This document shows, piece after piece, positions 57,426-64,000 of a stretch of DNA of 64,000 bases. The translations under genes and the position numbers were made by a program. Numbering within the stretch: position 1 is the first letter of the stretch; every line of letters begins with the position of its first letter. The notes beneath the pieces are model-generated. The model was not told the origin of the DNA. It saw nothing but the letters and a program-made list of their open reading frames with translations, and ran no database searches. The stretch comes from Micromonospora sp. C31 (lineage in GTDB: Bacteria; Actinomycetota; Actinomycetes; Mycobacteriales; Micromonosporaceae). The stretch covers positions 1 to 64,000 of the forward strand of contig NZ_JAGPXN010000017.1 of assembly GCF_018070575.1 (NCBI RefSeq). Reading direction: 5' to 3'.

Positions 57426-57707
57426 TCAGGTCTCGATGATGTTGTTGTTCTCGTCGATGCCGTGGCTGCGCCAGTAGACGTCCCACTCGTCGTCGACGTG
57501 CCGCGGGACCTTGCCCTCCGGATAGCGGACGTACGGCGGGGTCGGCTCCTGCCCGTCCGGGAAGCAGGAGGAGCCGCCCTGCGCGCCGACCGCGATGGCC
57601 GGGTACTCACCGCCGGGGCAGATGCTCTCCTGGAACGAGCAACCGGTGGTGGCCACCAGCCCACCAAGGCCGACCGCGGCCAGGGCGATCATGATTCGCG
57701 TTCGCAT
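57426..57707 (-). CDS. SCO0607-type lipoprotein
   Basis: A 93-residue exported lipoprotein. Residues 1-23 are a signal peptide ending in the lipobox-like A-T-T-G-C; the Cys would be acylated and anchor the protein to the membrane's outer face. The mature part has two more Cys (I-C-P-G-G-E-Y and S-S-C-F-P-D-G), a P-P-Y-V-R-Y-P-E-G-K-V-P motif and an acidic end. It matches small actinobacterial lipoproteins of the SCO0607 type, function unknown. The ATG at 57707 gives a clean signal peptide. Confidence 0.7.
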   Translation of the reverse strand: MRTRIMIALAAVGLGGLVATTGCSFQESICPGGEYPAIAVGAQGGSSCFPDGQEPTPPYVRYPEGKVPRHVDDEWDVYWRSHGIDENNNIIET

Positions 57708-57755
57708 GGGAGGATTCTGGTCGCCCCGGGCTGCGCCTGCCATCCGCACACGCAC

Positions 57756-57896
57756 TCATCTCGCGCCGCGACTCCGCGCCGGGTGCAGCACAACCTTGGT
57801 CCAGCCCTGTTCGCACCGGCCGAGACGCCCGTACGCGTCGGGCGCCTTCGCCAGCGGCAGCTCGTGTGAGACAAGGAACGACCACCCTGTCCGGAA
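57756..57896 (-). pseudogene. C-terminal remnant of Zn-dependent alcohol dehydrogenase
   Basis: About 46 codons read L-V-S-H-E-L-P-L-A-K-A-P-D-A-Y-G-R ... G-W-T-K-V-V-L-H-P before a stop. This is the typical tail of zinc-dependent (formaldehyde-type) alcohol dehydrogenases. No upstream catalytic or NAD-binding part is present; the frame upstream loses similarity. A leftover after deletion. Confidence 0.55.
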
Positions 57897-58080
57897 AGGT
57901 GGCGAGCAGTCCCACGGTGCCTGCGGGGTCACCGCGGCGCGCGGTCCGCGATGACCCCGCCAACGCGCTGGACACCTCCACGGCAGCGCAGGCAGGCAGC
58001 ACCCACGGCGGATCCCTGCGGTCCCGCCGGCTCGGTCGCTCGCCATGAGGCGGTGTCAGCCGGCCAGCCGGAGCGCAGCG

Positions 58081-58287
58081 CTATTCGCCTTCGGCCTCGC
58101 GGCCCGTGGGCTCCTGGTGCGAGTTGCCCGCGGTGACGCCGGGGCCGTACGGGGACTGCTGCTCCGGGGGGACGGTGCGGTGCTCGGCCCGCGGGCTCTT
58201 GCCGGTCCCGCCCTGGGGGCCGTCGCTGTCCTGCACCAGGCGGGTCTCGCCGCTACGGCGCATCTCGGGCTGCTGAACGTTCGGCAT
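58081..58287 (-). CDS. small hydrophilic protein
   Basis: A 68-residue, Pro/Gln/Gly-rich, highly polar protein (starts MPNVQQPEMRRSGETRLVQD), probably disordered. ATG preceded by AAAGGGG at good spacing. No domain recognised. The clean ribosome-binding site and uniform codon usage favour a real gene; longer frames starting further upstream lose quality. Confidence 0.5.
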   Translation of the reverse strand: MPNVQQPEMRRSGETRLVQDSDGPQGGTGKSPRAEHRTVPPEQQSPYGPGVTAGNSHQEPTGREAEGE

Positions 58288-59040
58288 GGGTCGTCCCCTT
58301 TCGTTGTCGCGTCGACGTGGTTGGTTCTTCTCGATTCGGCCGTGGCCGGCCGCAGGCGTTGCCGTGGCGGCACCCTCCGACCTGTGGGGCTCAGGACGTG
58401 AACGCCAGCGGTCAGGACCGACCACGCGGGTGTTCATCGCCGCCGTCACGGTTCATGACCTCCTCCCTGCAGGCGACGTCGTCCCCGGTAGACATGCCCT
58501 CGAAGTCTGCGGCTACCCATGACAGTTTCGTGTCGGAGCCTGTCCGGTCGAGGAATCTCGCGTCGGGGTTGCGCTGGCCTCCACCGCCCTGCCGTACGGC
58601 CTGGTCAATGCCCCCGGGCAGCGGTACCACCCGGCGGTCGTCGCGTTCCTGTCCATCGGTGTGCTTCTCGTCGAGGTCGCGGCCACTACCGCTGTCCCGC
58701 CGTTCGGCTGCGAGGCGAGCCGGACCGGCCGCTGGGCACCCGCGGCGGGAAGGGTGGTGTGGGGCGACAGCGACGGTGGTCAGCGAGGCGGGAGCATCGA
58801 CTGCGACACCTTCGGTGACGACCATCACGAAAGGCGAACTCTACCCTCACCGGACGGTAGGGTCGGGGCAGTCGTCGAGGTGCGGCTACTGGCCCCTCGC
58901 GGTCTTCTTGCGGGCGACGATGCCCGGAAATCGTCCGGCAACGTACGACCGGTACTGATGTGAACGTCAAGCGCCGTACCCCTGGCGGGCACGGCAGCCT
59001 GTGTGCGCCCGGCGCGTGCACCCCGAACGGAAACGGCTGT
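58288..59040. other. stretch without a clear gene
   Basis: Short frames of mixed quality. On the plus strand at about 58550-58715 a hydrophobic segment (V-V-A-F-L-S-I-G-V-L-L-V-E-V-A-A) reads like part of a membrane protein but has no start and soon degenerates. It may be debris of a lost gene. The promoter of the SulP gene should lie near its right end; no consensus is obvious. Confidence 0.3.
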
Positions 59041-60540
59041 ATGTCTTCTGTGCTGTCCGCGGTCAACCGATCGCGTCTATCCCGCCCGTCCTGGCTGTCG
59101 CCGAAGGTGTTCCGTACCGAGGTCCTCGCCGGTCTGGTCGTCGCCCTGGCCCTGATCCCGGAGGCGATCAGCTTCTCGATCCTGGCCGGGGTCGATCCCC
59201 GGGTCGGACTGTTCGCCTCCTTCACCATGGCCGTGGTCATCTCGATCTGCGGCGGACGACCGGCGATGATCTCCGCCGCGACCGGCGCGATCGCGCTGAT
59301 CGTCGCCCCACTGGCCAAGGAACACGGGCTCGACTACCTGATCGCCGCCGTGATCCTCGGCGGTGCCATCCAGGTGCTGCTCGCGGTGCTCGGGGTGGCG
59401 AAGCTGATGCGGTTCGTTCCGCGCAGCGTGATGGTCGGCTTCGTCAACGCCCTGGCCATCCTGATCTTCGCCGCACAGGTCCCGCACCTGCTCGGCGTGC
59501 CGTGGCTGGTGTACCCGCTCGTCGCCCTCGCCCTCGCGATCATGGTCGGGCTCCCCCGGCTCACCAAGGCCGTCCCGGCCCCGCTGGTCGCGATCGTCGT
59601 GCTCACCATGATCACCGTGATCGCCGCCGTGGCCGTGCCCACCGTCGGCGACCAGGGCGAACTGCCGAACAGCCTGCCGACCCTCGGCCTGCCGCAGATC
59701 CCGTGGACCACGGACACCCTGGCCCTCATCGCCCCCTACGCGCTCGGGGTGGCGCTGGTCGGGCTGATGGAGTCGCTGATGACCGCCAAGCTGGTCGACG
59801 ACATCACCGACACCCACTCCAACAAGACCCGCGAGTCCTGGGGCCAGGGCGTCGCCAACATCGTCACCGGTTTCTTCGGCGGCATGGGCGGCTGCGCCAT
59901 GATCGGCCAGACGATGATCAACGTGAAGGCGTCCGGCGCCCGGACCCGCCTGTCGACGTTCCTGTCCGGCGTCTTCCTGCTCATCCTGGTGGTCAGCCTC
60001 GGCGACGTGGTCGCGGTCATCCCGATGGCCGCCCTGGTCGCCGTGATGATCATCGTGGCGGTGTCGACCTTCGACTGGCACTCCGTCGCCCCGACCACCC
60101 TGAAGCGGATGCCGCTGGGCGAGACCCTGGTCATGGTCACCACCGTCGGCGCGGTACTCGCCACCCACAACCTGGCCATCGGTGTGATCATCGGCGTCCT
60201 CACCGCCATGGTCATCTTCGCCCGCCGGGTCGCCCACCTCGTCGAAGTCACCAGCGTCCTGGACCCCGACGGAGGCACCCGCATCTACTCCGTGCACGGC
60301 GAGCTGTTCTTCGCCTCCAGCAACGACCTGGTCTACCAGTTCGACTACACGAACGACCCGCAGAACGTGGTCATCGACATGACCCACGCCCACGTCTGGG
60401 ACGCCTCGTCGGTCGCCGCCCTCGACGCGATCACCACCAAGTACGCCGCCCGGGGCAAGACCGTCGAGATCATCGAACTGAACAAGGGCAGTGCCGCCAT
60501 CCACGGCACCCTCGCCGGCACCCTCAGCGGGGGCCACTGA
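59041..60540 (+). CDS. SulP family anion transporter with STAS domain
   Basis: A 499-residue transporter with 10-12 membrane helices (about 15-400) and a C-terminal STAS domain (about 410-495, with I-Y-S-V-H-G-E-L-F-F-A-S and V-I-D-M-T-H-A-H-V-W-D-A-S-S-V-A-A-L-D). SulP proteins carry sulfate, bicarbonate or other inorganic anions. The D-S/T phosphorylation spot typical of anti-sigma antagonists reads D-A-S-S-V. The ATG at 59041 is the best start for a SulP N-terminus. Its stop overlaps the MerR gene start (TGATG), so both are co-translated. Ion specificity cannot be read. Confidence 0.88.
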   Translation: MSSVLSAVNRSRLSRPSWLSPKVFRTEVLAGLVVALALIPEAISFSILAGVDPRVGLFASFTMAVVISICGGRPAMISAATGAIALIVAPLAKEHGLDYLIAAVILGGAIQVLLAVLGVAKLMRFVPRSVMVGFVNALAILIFAAQVPHLLGVPWLVYPLVALALAIMVGLPRLTKAVPAPLVAIVVLTMITVIAAVAVPTVGDQGELPNSLPTLGLPQIPWTTDTLALIAPYALGVALVGLMESLMTAKLVDDITDTHSNKTRESWGQGVANIVTGFFGGMGGCAMIGQTMINVKASGARTRLSTFLSGVFLLILVVSLGDVVAVIPMAALVAVMIIVAVSTFDWHSVAPTTLKRMPLGETLVMVTTVGAVLATHNLAIGVIIGVLTAMVIFARRVAHLVEVTSVLDPDGGTRIYSVHGELFFASSNDLVYQFDYTNDPQNVVIDMTHAHVWDASSVAALDAITTKYAARGKTVEIIELNKGSAAIHGTLAGTLSGGH

Positions 60541-60986
60541 TGCCGGGCACCATGCGGGGCGCCGGGTCGCAGCAGAGCTGCGACCCGTCCGCCGGTCGGC
60601 TCATGCAGATCGGCGAGGCCGCCGACCGCGTCGGACTCAGCATCCGGACCATCCGGCACTACGAGGACGCCGGACTGATCGTCCCGTCCGCCCGCAGCGA
60701 GGGCGGGTTCCGCCTCTACACCCAGCCGGATCTCGACCGGCTCGCCGTGGTCAAGCGGATGAAGCCTCTCGGGTTCACCCTCGACGAGATGCGCGACCTG
60801 CTTGCCGTCCTCGACGCCCTGCCCACCGCCGACGAGAGCGACCGGCCGGCCCTGCTCGACCGGATCGGCATGTTCCACACCGTCGCGACCGCCCGGGTGA
60901 ACGCGCTGCGCGAGCAACTGGCCACCGCCGAGGGCTTCGCCGACACCCTGCGCCGCCAGCTCGACCAGCACACTCCCGACCATTGA
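60540..60986 (+). CDS. MerR-family transcriptional regulator
   Basis: A 148-residue regulator. Residues 21-90 form the MerR winged helix (M-Q-I-G-E-A-A-D-R-V-G-L-S-I-R-T-I-R-H-Y-E-D-A-G-L-I), followed by a long dimer helix (R-V-N-A-L-R-E-Q-L-A-T-A). There is no Cys in the effector region, so it is not a metal sensor. It is translationally coupled to the SulP gene and probably regulates it. A start at the internal M-Q-I-G-E-A (60603) is also possible. Confidence 0.82.
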   Translation: MPGTMRGAGSQQSCDPSAGRLMQIGEAADRVGLSIRTIRHYEDAGLIVPSARSEGGFRLYTQPDLDRLAVVKRMKPLGFTLDEMRDLLAVLDALPTADESDRPALLDRIGMFHTVATARVNALREQLATAEGFADTLRRQLDQHTPDH

Positions 60987-61231
60987 CCAGGTCCACGCCG
61001 CCGGTGCTCACGTGCACGTCGACGGAGCAAACCATGACCTGCCGCCCGGGAGGTCGAGATCCGGGCTGCGGCGGGGCGCCGCCGCGCTCGAGCCGGGGTC
61101 TCGTTCCTCTCGGGTGCTGACGACGATCTTCACTTCGTCCGTGGCGTACTCGACGTCGTTGTTCCTCGTCGTGGGCGCCGCGGTCCATCTCGCCGGCCTC
61201 GTAGGCGATGTCGACCAGGTCTGATGTTGCG

Positions 61232-61603
61232 TCAGCGGGTCTTCTTCGTCGCCCGCTTGCGTGGCGGGGTCAACACCTCGGCGACCGCGGCAATCGCCGA
61301 GGGCACCAGACGGTAGTAGGCCCAGACGCCACGCTTCTCGCGATCCAGCAGGCCGGCCTCGGTGAGAATCCGAAGGTGGTGACTCACGGTGGGCTGGGAG
61401 AGCCCGAGCGGCGCCGTGAGGTCACTGACGGACGCCTCACCCTCCGGGGCCGACTGGATCAGGCTGAGCAGTCGCAGCCGGGCCGGGTCGGCGAATGCCT
61501 TCAGCACTCCAGCGAGTCGCTCAGCCTCAGCTCGCTTGATCGGCTCGCCGGCGAGGGGCGAGATGGCAGGCGTCTTCGTTTCCGCGGTTCCCACGTCATG
61601 CAT
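61232..61603 (-). CDS. ArsR/SmtB-family regulator
   Basis: A 123-residue winged-helix repressor: L-K-A-F-A-D-P-A-R-L-R-L-L-S-L-I, S-V-S-D-L-T-A-P-L-G-L-S-Q-P-T-V-S-H-H-L-R-I-L-T-E-A-G-L-L and G-V-W-A-Y-Y-R-L. The E-L-C-V-C-D metal site of ArsR is E-A-S-V-S-D here, so it lacks the alpha-3 Cys pair and may sense another signal. It is alone on its strand; no arsenic genes are nearby. The first of two close ATGs (61603) has a palindrome directly before it. Confidence 0.8.
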   Translation of the reverse strand: MHDVGTAETKTPAISPLAGEPIKRAEAERLAGVLKAFADPARLRLLSLIQSAPEGEASVSDLTAPLGLSQPTVSHHLRILTEAGLLDREKRGVWAYYRLVPSAIAAVAEVLTPPRKRATKKTR

Positions 61604-61604
61604 C

Positions 61605-61615
61605 GTTGCAGCAAC
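61605..61615 (-). promoter_or_regulatory. palindrome at the ArsR-type start
   Basis: The perfect palindrome GTTGC-T-GCAAC ends 1 nt before the ATG of the ArsR-type gene and leaves no room for a ribosome-binding site. It could be an autoregulatory operator on a leaderless or near-leaderless transcript. Confidence 0.35.
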
Positions 61616-61887
61616 ACCACCGGCAAGCCGGCGAAACGAGGGGCTGATCACCGTCAGTTCGCTGGGAAGGGAACTCGCTGCACCCGTTCCGGCCGCGCAA
61701 CCATGACGATCTTCCAAGCGGGTGAGGCGGCGGGAGGGCGGAGCCATGGCAGTGGCGGCGTGCTTGGAGTGCCCCGCGCATCCGGTTGGGTCACGTCCGC
61801 GCTGGTGGTACAAGAGGCTACCGGTCCGTGTAGTAGCTGACTCATGTTCGGCCGTAGCGGTGGTGGGGTTGGTTCGTTGATCGCGGC

Positions 61888-62350
61888 GTGGGCGTGCAAC
61901 GGCGTTGGTATCGGTCGGACATGTCGGATGAGCGGTGGGCGTTGATCGAGCCGGTCCTGACAGCGTGGCGGGCAGCGCGGGTGGGCTTGGGGATCAGCCG
62001 GCCGGTGCATGATCTCCGGGAGATCGTCAATGCGATCCTGTACTTGGCCAGGACGGGATCGCGTGAGAGTACCTGCCGCACGACTTCCCGCCGGCGAAGA
62101 CGGTGTACGACTACTACGCCAAGTGGGAGGCCGACGGGACGACGCAGCGGATTCACGATTTGCTGCGGGAGTGGTTTCGCACGGCCTGGCTCGGCATCGA
62201 CGTCGAGCGCGTACACCGCCATGCCGGGAAGGCTTCCACGTCCAGCCCCGGCGGTGGGTTGTGGAACGGACCTTCGGCTGGCTGACGCAGCACCGACAAC
62301 TCGTCCGTGACTACGAGGCCCTTCCCGAACGCACCCGGGCTCGCCCTTGA
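61888..62350 (+). mobile_element. broken IS5-type transposase
   Basis: Fragments of one transposase in three frames. The N-terminus (R-Y-R-S-D-M-S-D-E-R-W-A-L-I-E-P-V-L) and D-L-R-E-I-V-N-A-I-L-Y-L-A-R-T-G are in the first frame. After an indel near 62055-62065 another frame continues with L-P-H-D-F-P-P-A-K-T-V-Y-D-Y-Y-A-K-W-E-A-D-G-T. The central DDE core is deleted, and the end R-R-W-V-V-E-R-T-F-G-W-L-T-Q-H-R-Q-L-V-R-D-Y-E appears in a third frame. It cannot transpose. Terminal inverted repeats were not identified with confidence. Confidence 0.75.
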
Positions 62351-62487
62351 TCCAGCCGAAATGCAGGGCCTCGTCAATGCCCTTCGGCTGTCGGATTGTG
62401 GATGGCGGCTGAATCCGGTCTCTGGTCCGGCAGCGATAGCATTGGCTTCCTACGACCTCGTCCACCCGTCGGCCAGGAAGGTGATCA

Positions 62488-62865
62488 GTGAACCTGCAAA
62501 TCCGTACAGGGGACGGTCAGGAAATCGCGGGGCTCTACCGATGGCTGGCTCGGGACCACGCACTCAGCCGACAGGCAACCCTCGAGATCGGTCATGCCGA
62601 GGTCGCCCCCGGGCAGATGAACTCCGGCCTGCTCGACGTGATCAATGTCGTACTGAGCAACGGCATCGCATTGATGGGTCTGGTCACGGCTATCAAGGCC
62701 TACCGGCAGACGATCCGGCAGCAGGCCCCCGCTGCCAGGAGGCCGGTGGTCGTGATCATCGTCCCGGCCGGACGGTTCGAGATCGAGGACGAGACCGATC
62801 CGGAGCAGATCATCAAGGCGCTTGGTGCTCTGCTCGTAGCGAGTTCCGATGAGCACACTCGCTGA
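62488..62865 (+). CDS. EACC1 (effector-associated constant component 1)
   Basis: A 125-residue protein: N-terminal soluble part (E-I-A-G-L-Y-R-W-L-A-R-D), a membrane helix at about 48-70 (L-L-D-V-I-N-V-V-L-S-N-G-I-A-L-M-G-L), and a short C-terminal beta/alpha part (V-V-V-I-I-V-P-A-G-R-F-E-I-E-D). The layout matches EACC1, the constant partner of variable effectors in actinobacterial NTP-dependent conflict systems. GTG start with AGGAAGG. It overlaps the caspase gene by 17 nt, the usual EACC1-effector arrangement. Confidence 0.75.
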   Translation: MNLQIRTGDGQEIAGLYRWLARDHALSRQATLEIGHAEVAPGQMNSGLLDVINVVLSNGIALMGLVTAIKAYRQTIRQQAPAARRPVVVIIVPAGRFEIEDETDPEQIIKALGALLVASSDEHTR

Positions 62866-63811
62866 CCCGACCCGGTCTTGGGCGGTATTGATCGGTGCTC
62901 CTCACTACAAGACGCTGCCCGAAATCCCGGCTGTCGAGCAGAACCTGCTCACCCTGCGGCGGCTGATGACCGACCCTACGGTCTGGGGATTGCCGATTGA
63001 GCAGTGCCTGATTCCGCAGGTCACGGGAGTTCCGGATCCGCTCGAGTCGGTGATGACGGCGCTGCGGACCGCCGCCGACGCGGCTACCGACACCTTGTTC
63101 GTCTACTACGCGGGCCACGGGCTGTCCGATCCGCTCTCCGACCGGCTGGTGCTCGCGTTGCCGGGCGGGGAGAGTATGCAGTTCTCGTACAAGGCACTGG
63201 CGTACGAGCAGATCCGATCGGCGCTAGTGAATCCGGCCCTGGGTATCTCTCGCCGGATCGTCGTGCTTGACTGCTGTTACTCAGCGCTGGCGCTGGACGG
63301 CGAGATGGGTGGTGACCGGAGGGCCGGCACCGCCTTGGTCGACTCTGCCGAGGTCAGCGGCGCCTACGTGCTCACCGCCTGCGCGGAGACCTCGGTAGCG
63401 ATGGCACCAGTGGGCGAGACCTACACAGCGTTCACCGGTGAGCTCGTCGACCTGCTGGAGTATGGCATCGCCGACGGCCCCGAACTGCTCGACATGAGCA
63501 CGCTCTACCGGGAGCTGCAGACCAGGCTGGTGGCCAGGAAACTGCCGGAGCCGCAGCAGCGGAGCCGCAACCTCGCAGGCGACCTGGCGATCGCGTGTAA
63601 CCGCGCTTACGAATCGCCAAGGCCTGCAGTGCAGCGAGCCGAAACGGCCATGCGAATCTTGCGCCGCTCCGGCGACTACCAGGGTGCCGCGCAGGTCCTG
63701 AACGGGCAGGGCAATGCGCTCGACGCCGACGCTCTGCGCCGGCGAATCCGGGTGCTGCGCCGGGCGCACCGGCATGCGGAAGCTGCTGCGCTGCTGCGAC
63801 TGCTGGCCTGA
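62849..63811 (+). CDS. caspase-family (C14) protease effector
   Basis: A 320-residue protease. The caspase fold spans about 10-225: strand W-A-V-L-I-G, catalytic His90 in Y-Y-A-G-H-G, catalytic Cys143 in V-L-D-C-C-Y-S. The tail (about 255-320) is Arg/Ala-rich and helical, a possible adaptor. With EACC1 it should act as the killing effector of an immune-type switch. ATG start inside the EACC1 gene. NTPase and sensor parts, if present, are outside the window to the right. Confidence 0.85.
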   Translation: MSTLADPTRSWAVLIGAPHYKTLPEIPAVEQNLLTLRRLMTDPTVWGLPIEQCLIPQVTGVPDPLESVMTALRTAADAATDTLFVYYAGHGLSDPLSDRLVLALPGGESMQFSYKALAYEQIRSALVNPALGISRRIVVLDCCYSALALDGEMGGDRRAGTALVDSAEVSGAYVLTACAETSVAMAPVGETYTAFTGELVDLLEYGIADGPELLDMSTLYRELQTRLVARKLPEPQQRSRNLAGDLAIACNRAYESPRPAVQRAETAMRILRRSGDYQGAAQVLNGQGNALDADALRRRIRVLRRAHRHAEAAALLRLLA

Positions 63812-63812
63812 C

Positions 63813-64000
63813 CTAGCAGCCAGTCGCTGGCGGATCGAGGACGGTCTGCGCTTGGCGGCGCAGTCCATCGTTGAGGATCAGGCCTGACTGCGCCGCTTTA
63901 CGAGCGATGATCAGCAGGTCACGGCGGGCCGCCCAGGCGGCCGGGTCGCCGCACAGCTCCGGCTCGAAGAGCGGCCACCGCGTCACGATGAGGTCAGCCA
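63813..64000 (-). CDS. partial gene, C-terminal 61 codons
   Basis: An open minus-strand frame enters from the right edge and stops with TAG at 63815-63813, 1 nt after the caspase stop codon. It reads R-W-P-L-F-E-P-E-L-C-G-D-P-A-A-W-A-A-R-R-D-L-L-I-I-A-R-K-A-A and ends in A-T-G-C, with good GC3. I do not recognise it. The tight convergence with the caspase gene suggests it could belong to the same defence island. Confidence 0.5.
   Translation of the reverse strand, partial: ADLIVTRWPLFEPELCGDPAAWAARRDLLIIARKAAQSGLILNDGLRRQAQTVLDPPATGC

Noticed and set aside
58550..58715. Membrane protein fragment
   Set aside because: A hydrophobic run is visible but there is no start, no ribosome-binding site and the frame degenerates, so no gene is called.
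60987..61231. Short ORFs between the MerR and ArsR genes
   Set aside because: Frames on both strands lack ribosome-binding sites, domains or consistent codon usage.
1..64000. tRNA genes
   Set aside because: I looked for T-loop signatures on both strands and found none with a matching acceptor stem; a covariance-model search would be decisive.

Overview
The window comes from a very high-GC actinomycete chromosome. Most third codon positions are G or C, GTG starts are frequent, and genes are often joined by ATGA or GTGA stop/start overlaps. The gene families (SCO4848-type membrane protein, DUF6244/SitI3 pair, FxSxx peptide locus) suggest Micromonosporaceae, probably Micromonospora-like. This placement is an inference; no complete rRNA gene lies in the window.

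Layout. 1-660: the upstream control region of an rRNA operon that runs off the left edge on the minus strand, with three regularly spaced promoter-like sites and an antitermination hairpin. 801-4829: housekeeping and small genes (membrane protein, PRC-barrel protein, tryptophanyl-tRNA synthetase) and a DUF6244/SitI3-type locus with a possible programmed -1 frameshift. 4908-15048: a SLATT-domain protein followed by a complete FxSxx-COOH RiPP locus (fxsA precursor, fxsB radical SAM enzyme fused to an HExxH domain, an AAC(3)-like enzyme, two TIR-type proteins including fxsC, and a 1301-residue fxsT ATPase/NB-ARC/TPR protein). 15042-25984: mixed genes on both strands (hydrolase, RluA-type pseudouridine synthase, flavin-fold oxidases, GNAT, an alpha-oxoamine synthase with an FAD monooxygenase, an LPXTG-anchored ice-binding-like protein, a MOSC protein).

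26348-51965 is the main find: a biosynthetic gene cluster whose parts match the logic published for the hydroxamate metalloproteinase inhibitors matlystatin and actinonin. Crotonyl-CoA carboxylase/reductase, an epimerase and a B12 mutase subunit would make an alkylsuccinyl-CoA. An asparagine-synthetase-like amidotransferase and an AurF-type di-iron N-oxygenase would turn its free acid into a hydroxamate. An ornithine N-hydroxylase and a KtzT/PaiB-type piperazate synthase would supply piperazic acid. Free-standing C, PCP and A proteins plus an A-PCP protein (predicted leucine) and a KS-AT-ACP polyketide synthase would build the backbone. A large acyl-CoA-dehydrogenase-like protein could decarboxylate and oxidise the end. 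A peptide deformylase (the target of actinonin) and an MFS exporter are the likely self-protection genes. An MbtH-thioesterase fusion, a catalytically dead adenylation domain and a transposase-derived DNA-binding protein are the odd parts.

52051-61603: ordinary regulators, transporters and oxidoreductases, with several decayed genes (uridine kinase with a 1-nt lesion, alcohol dehydrogenase tail). 61888-64000: a broken IS5-type transposase next to an EACC1-caspase conflict system that continues to the right edge, with an unidentified partial gene on the minus strand. No tRNA gene or CRISPR array was recognised by eye.
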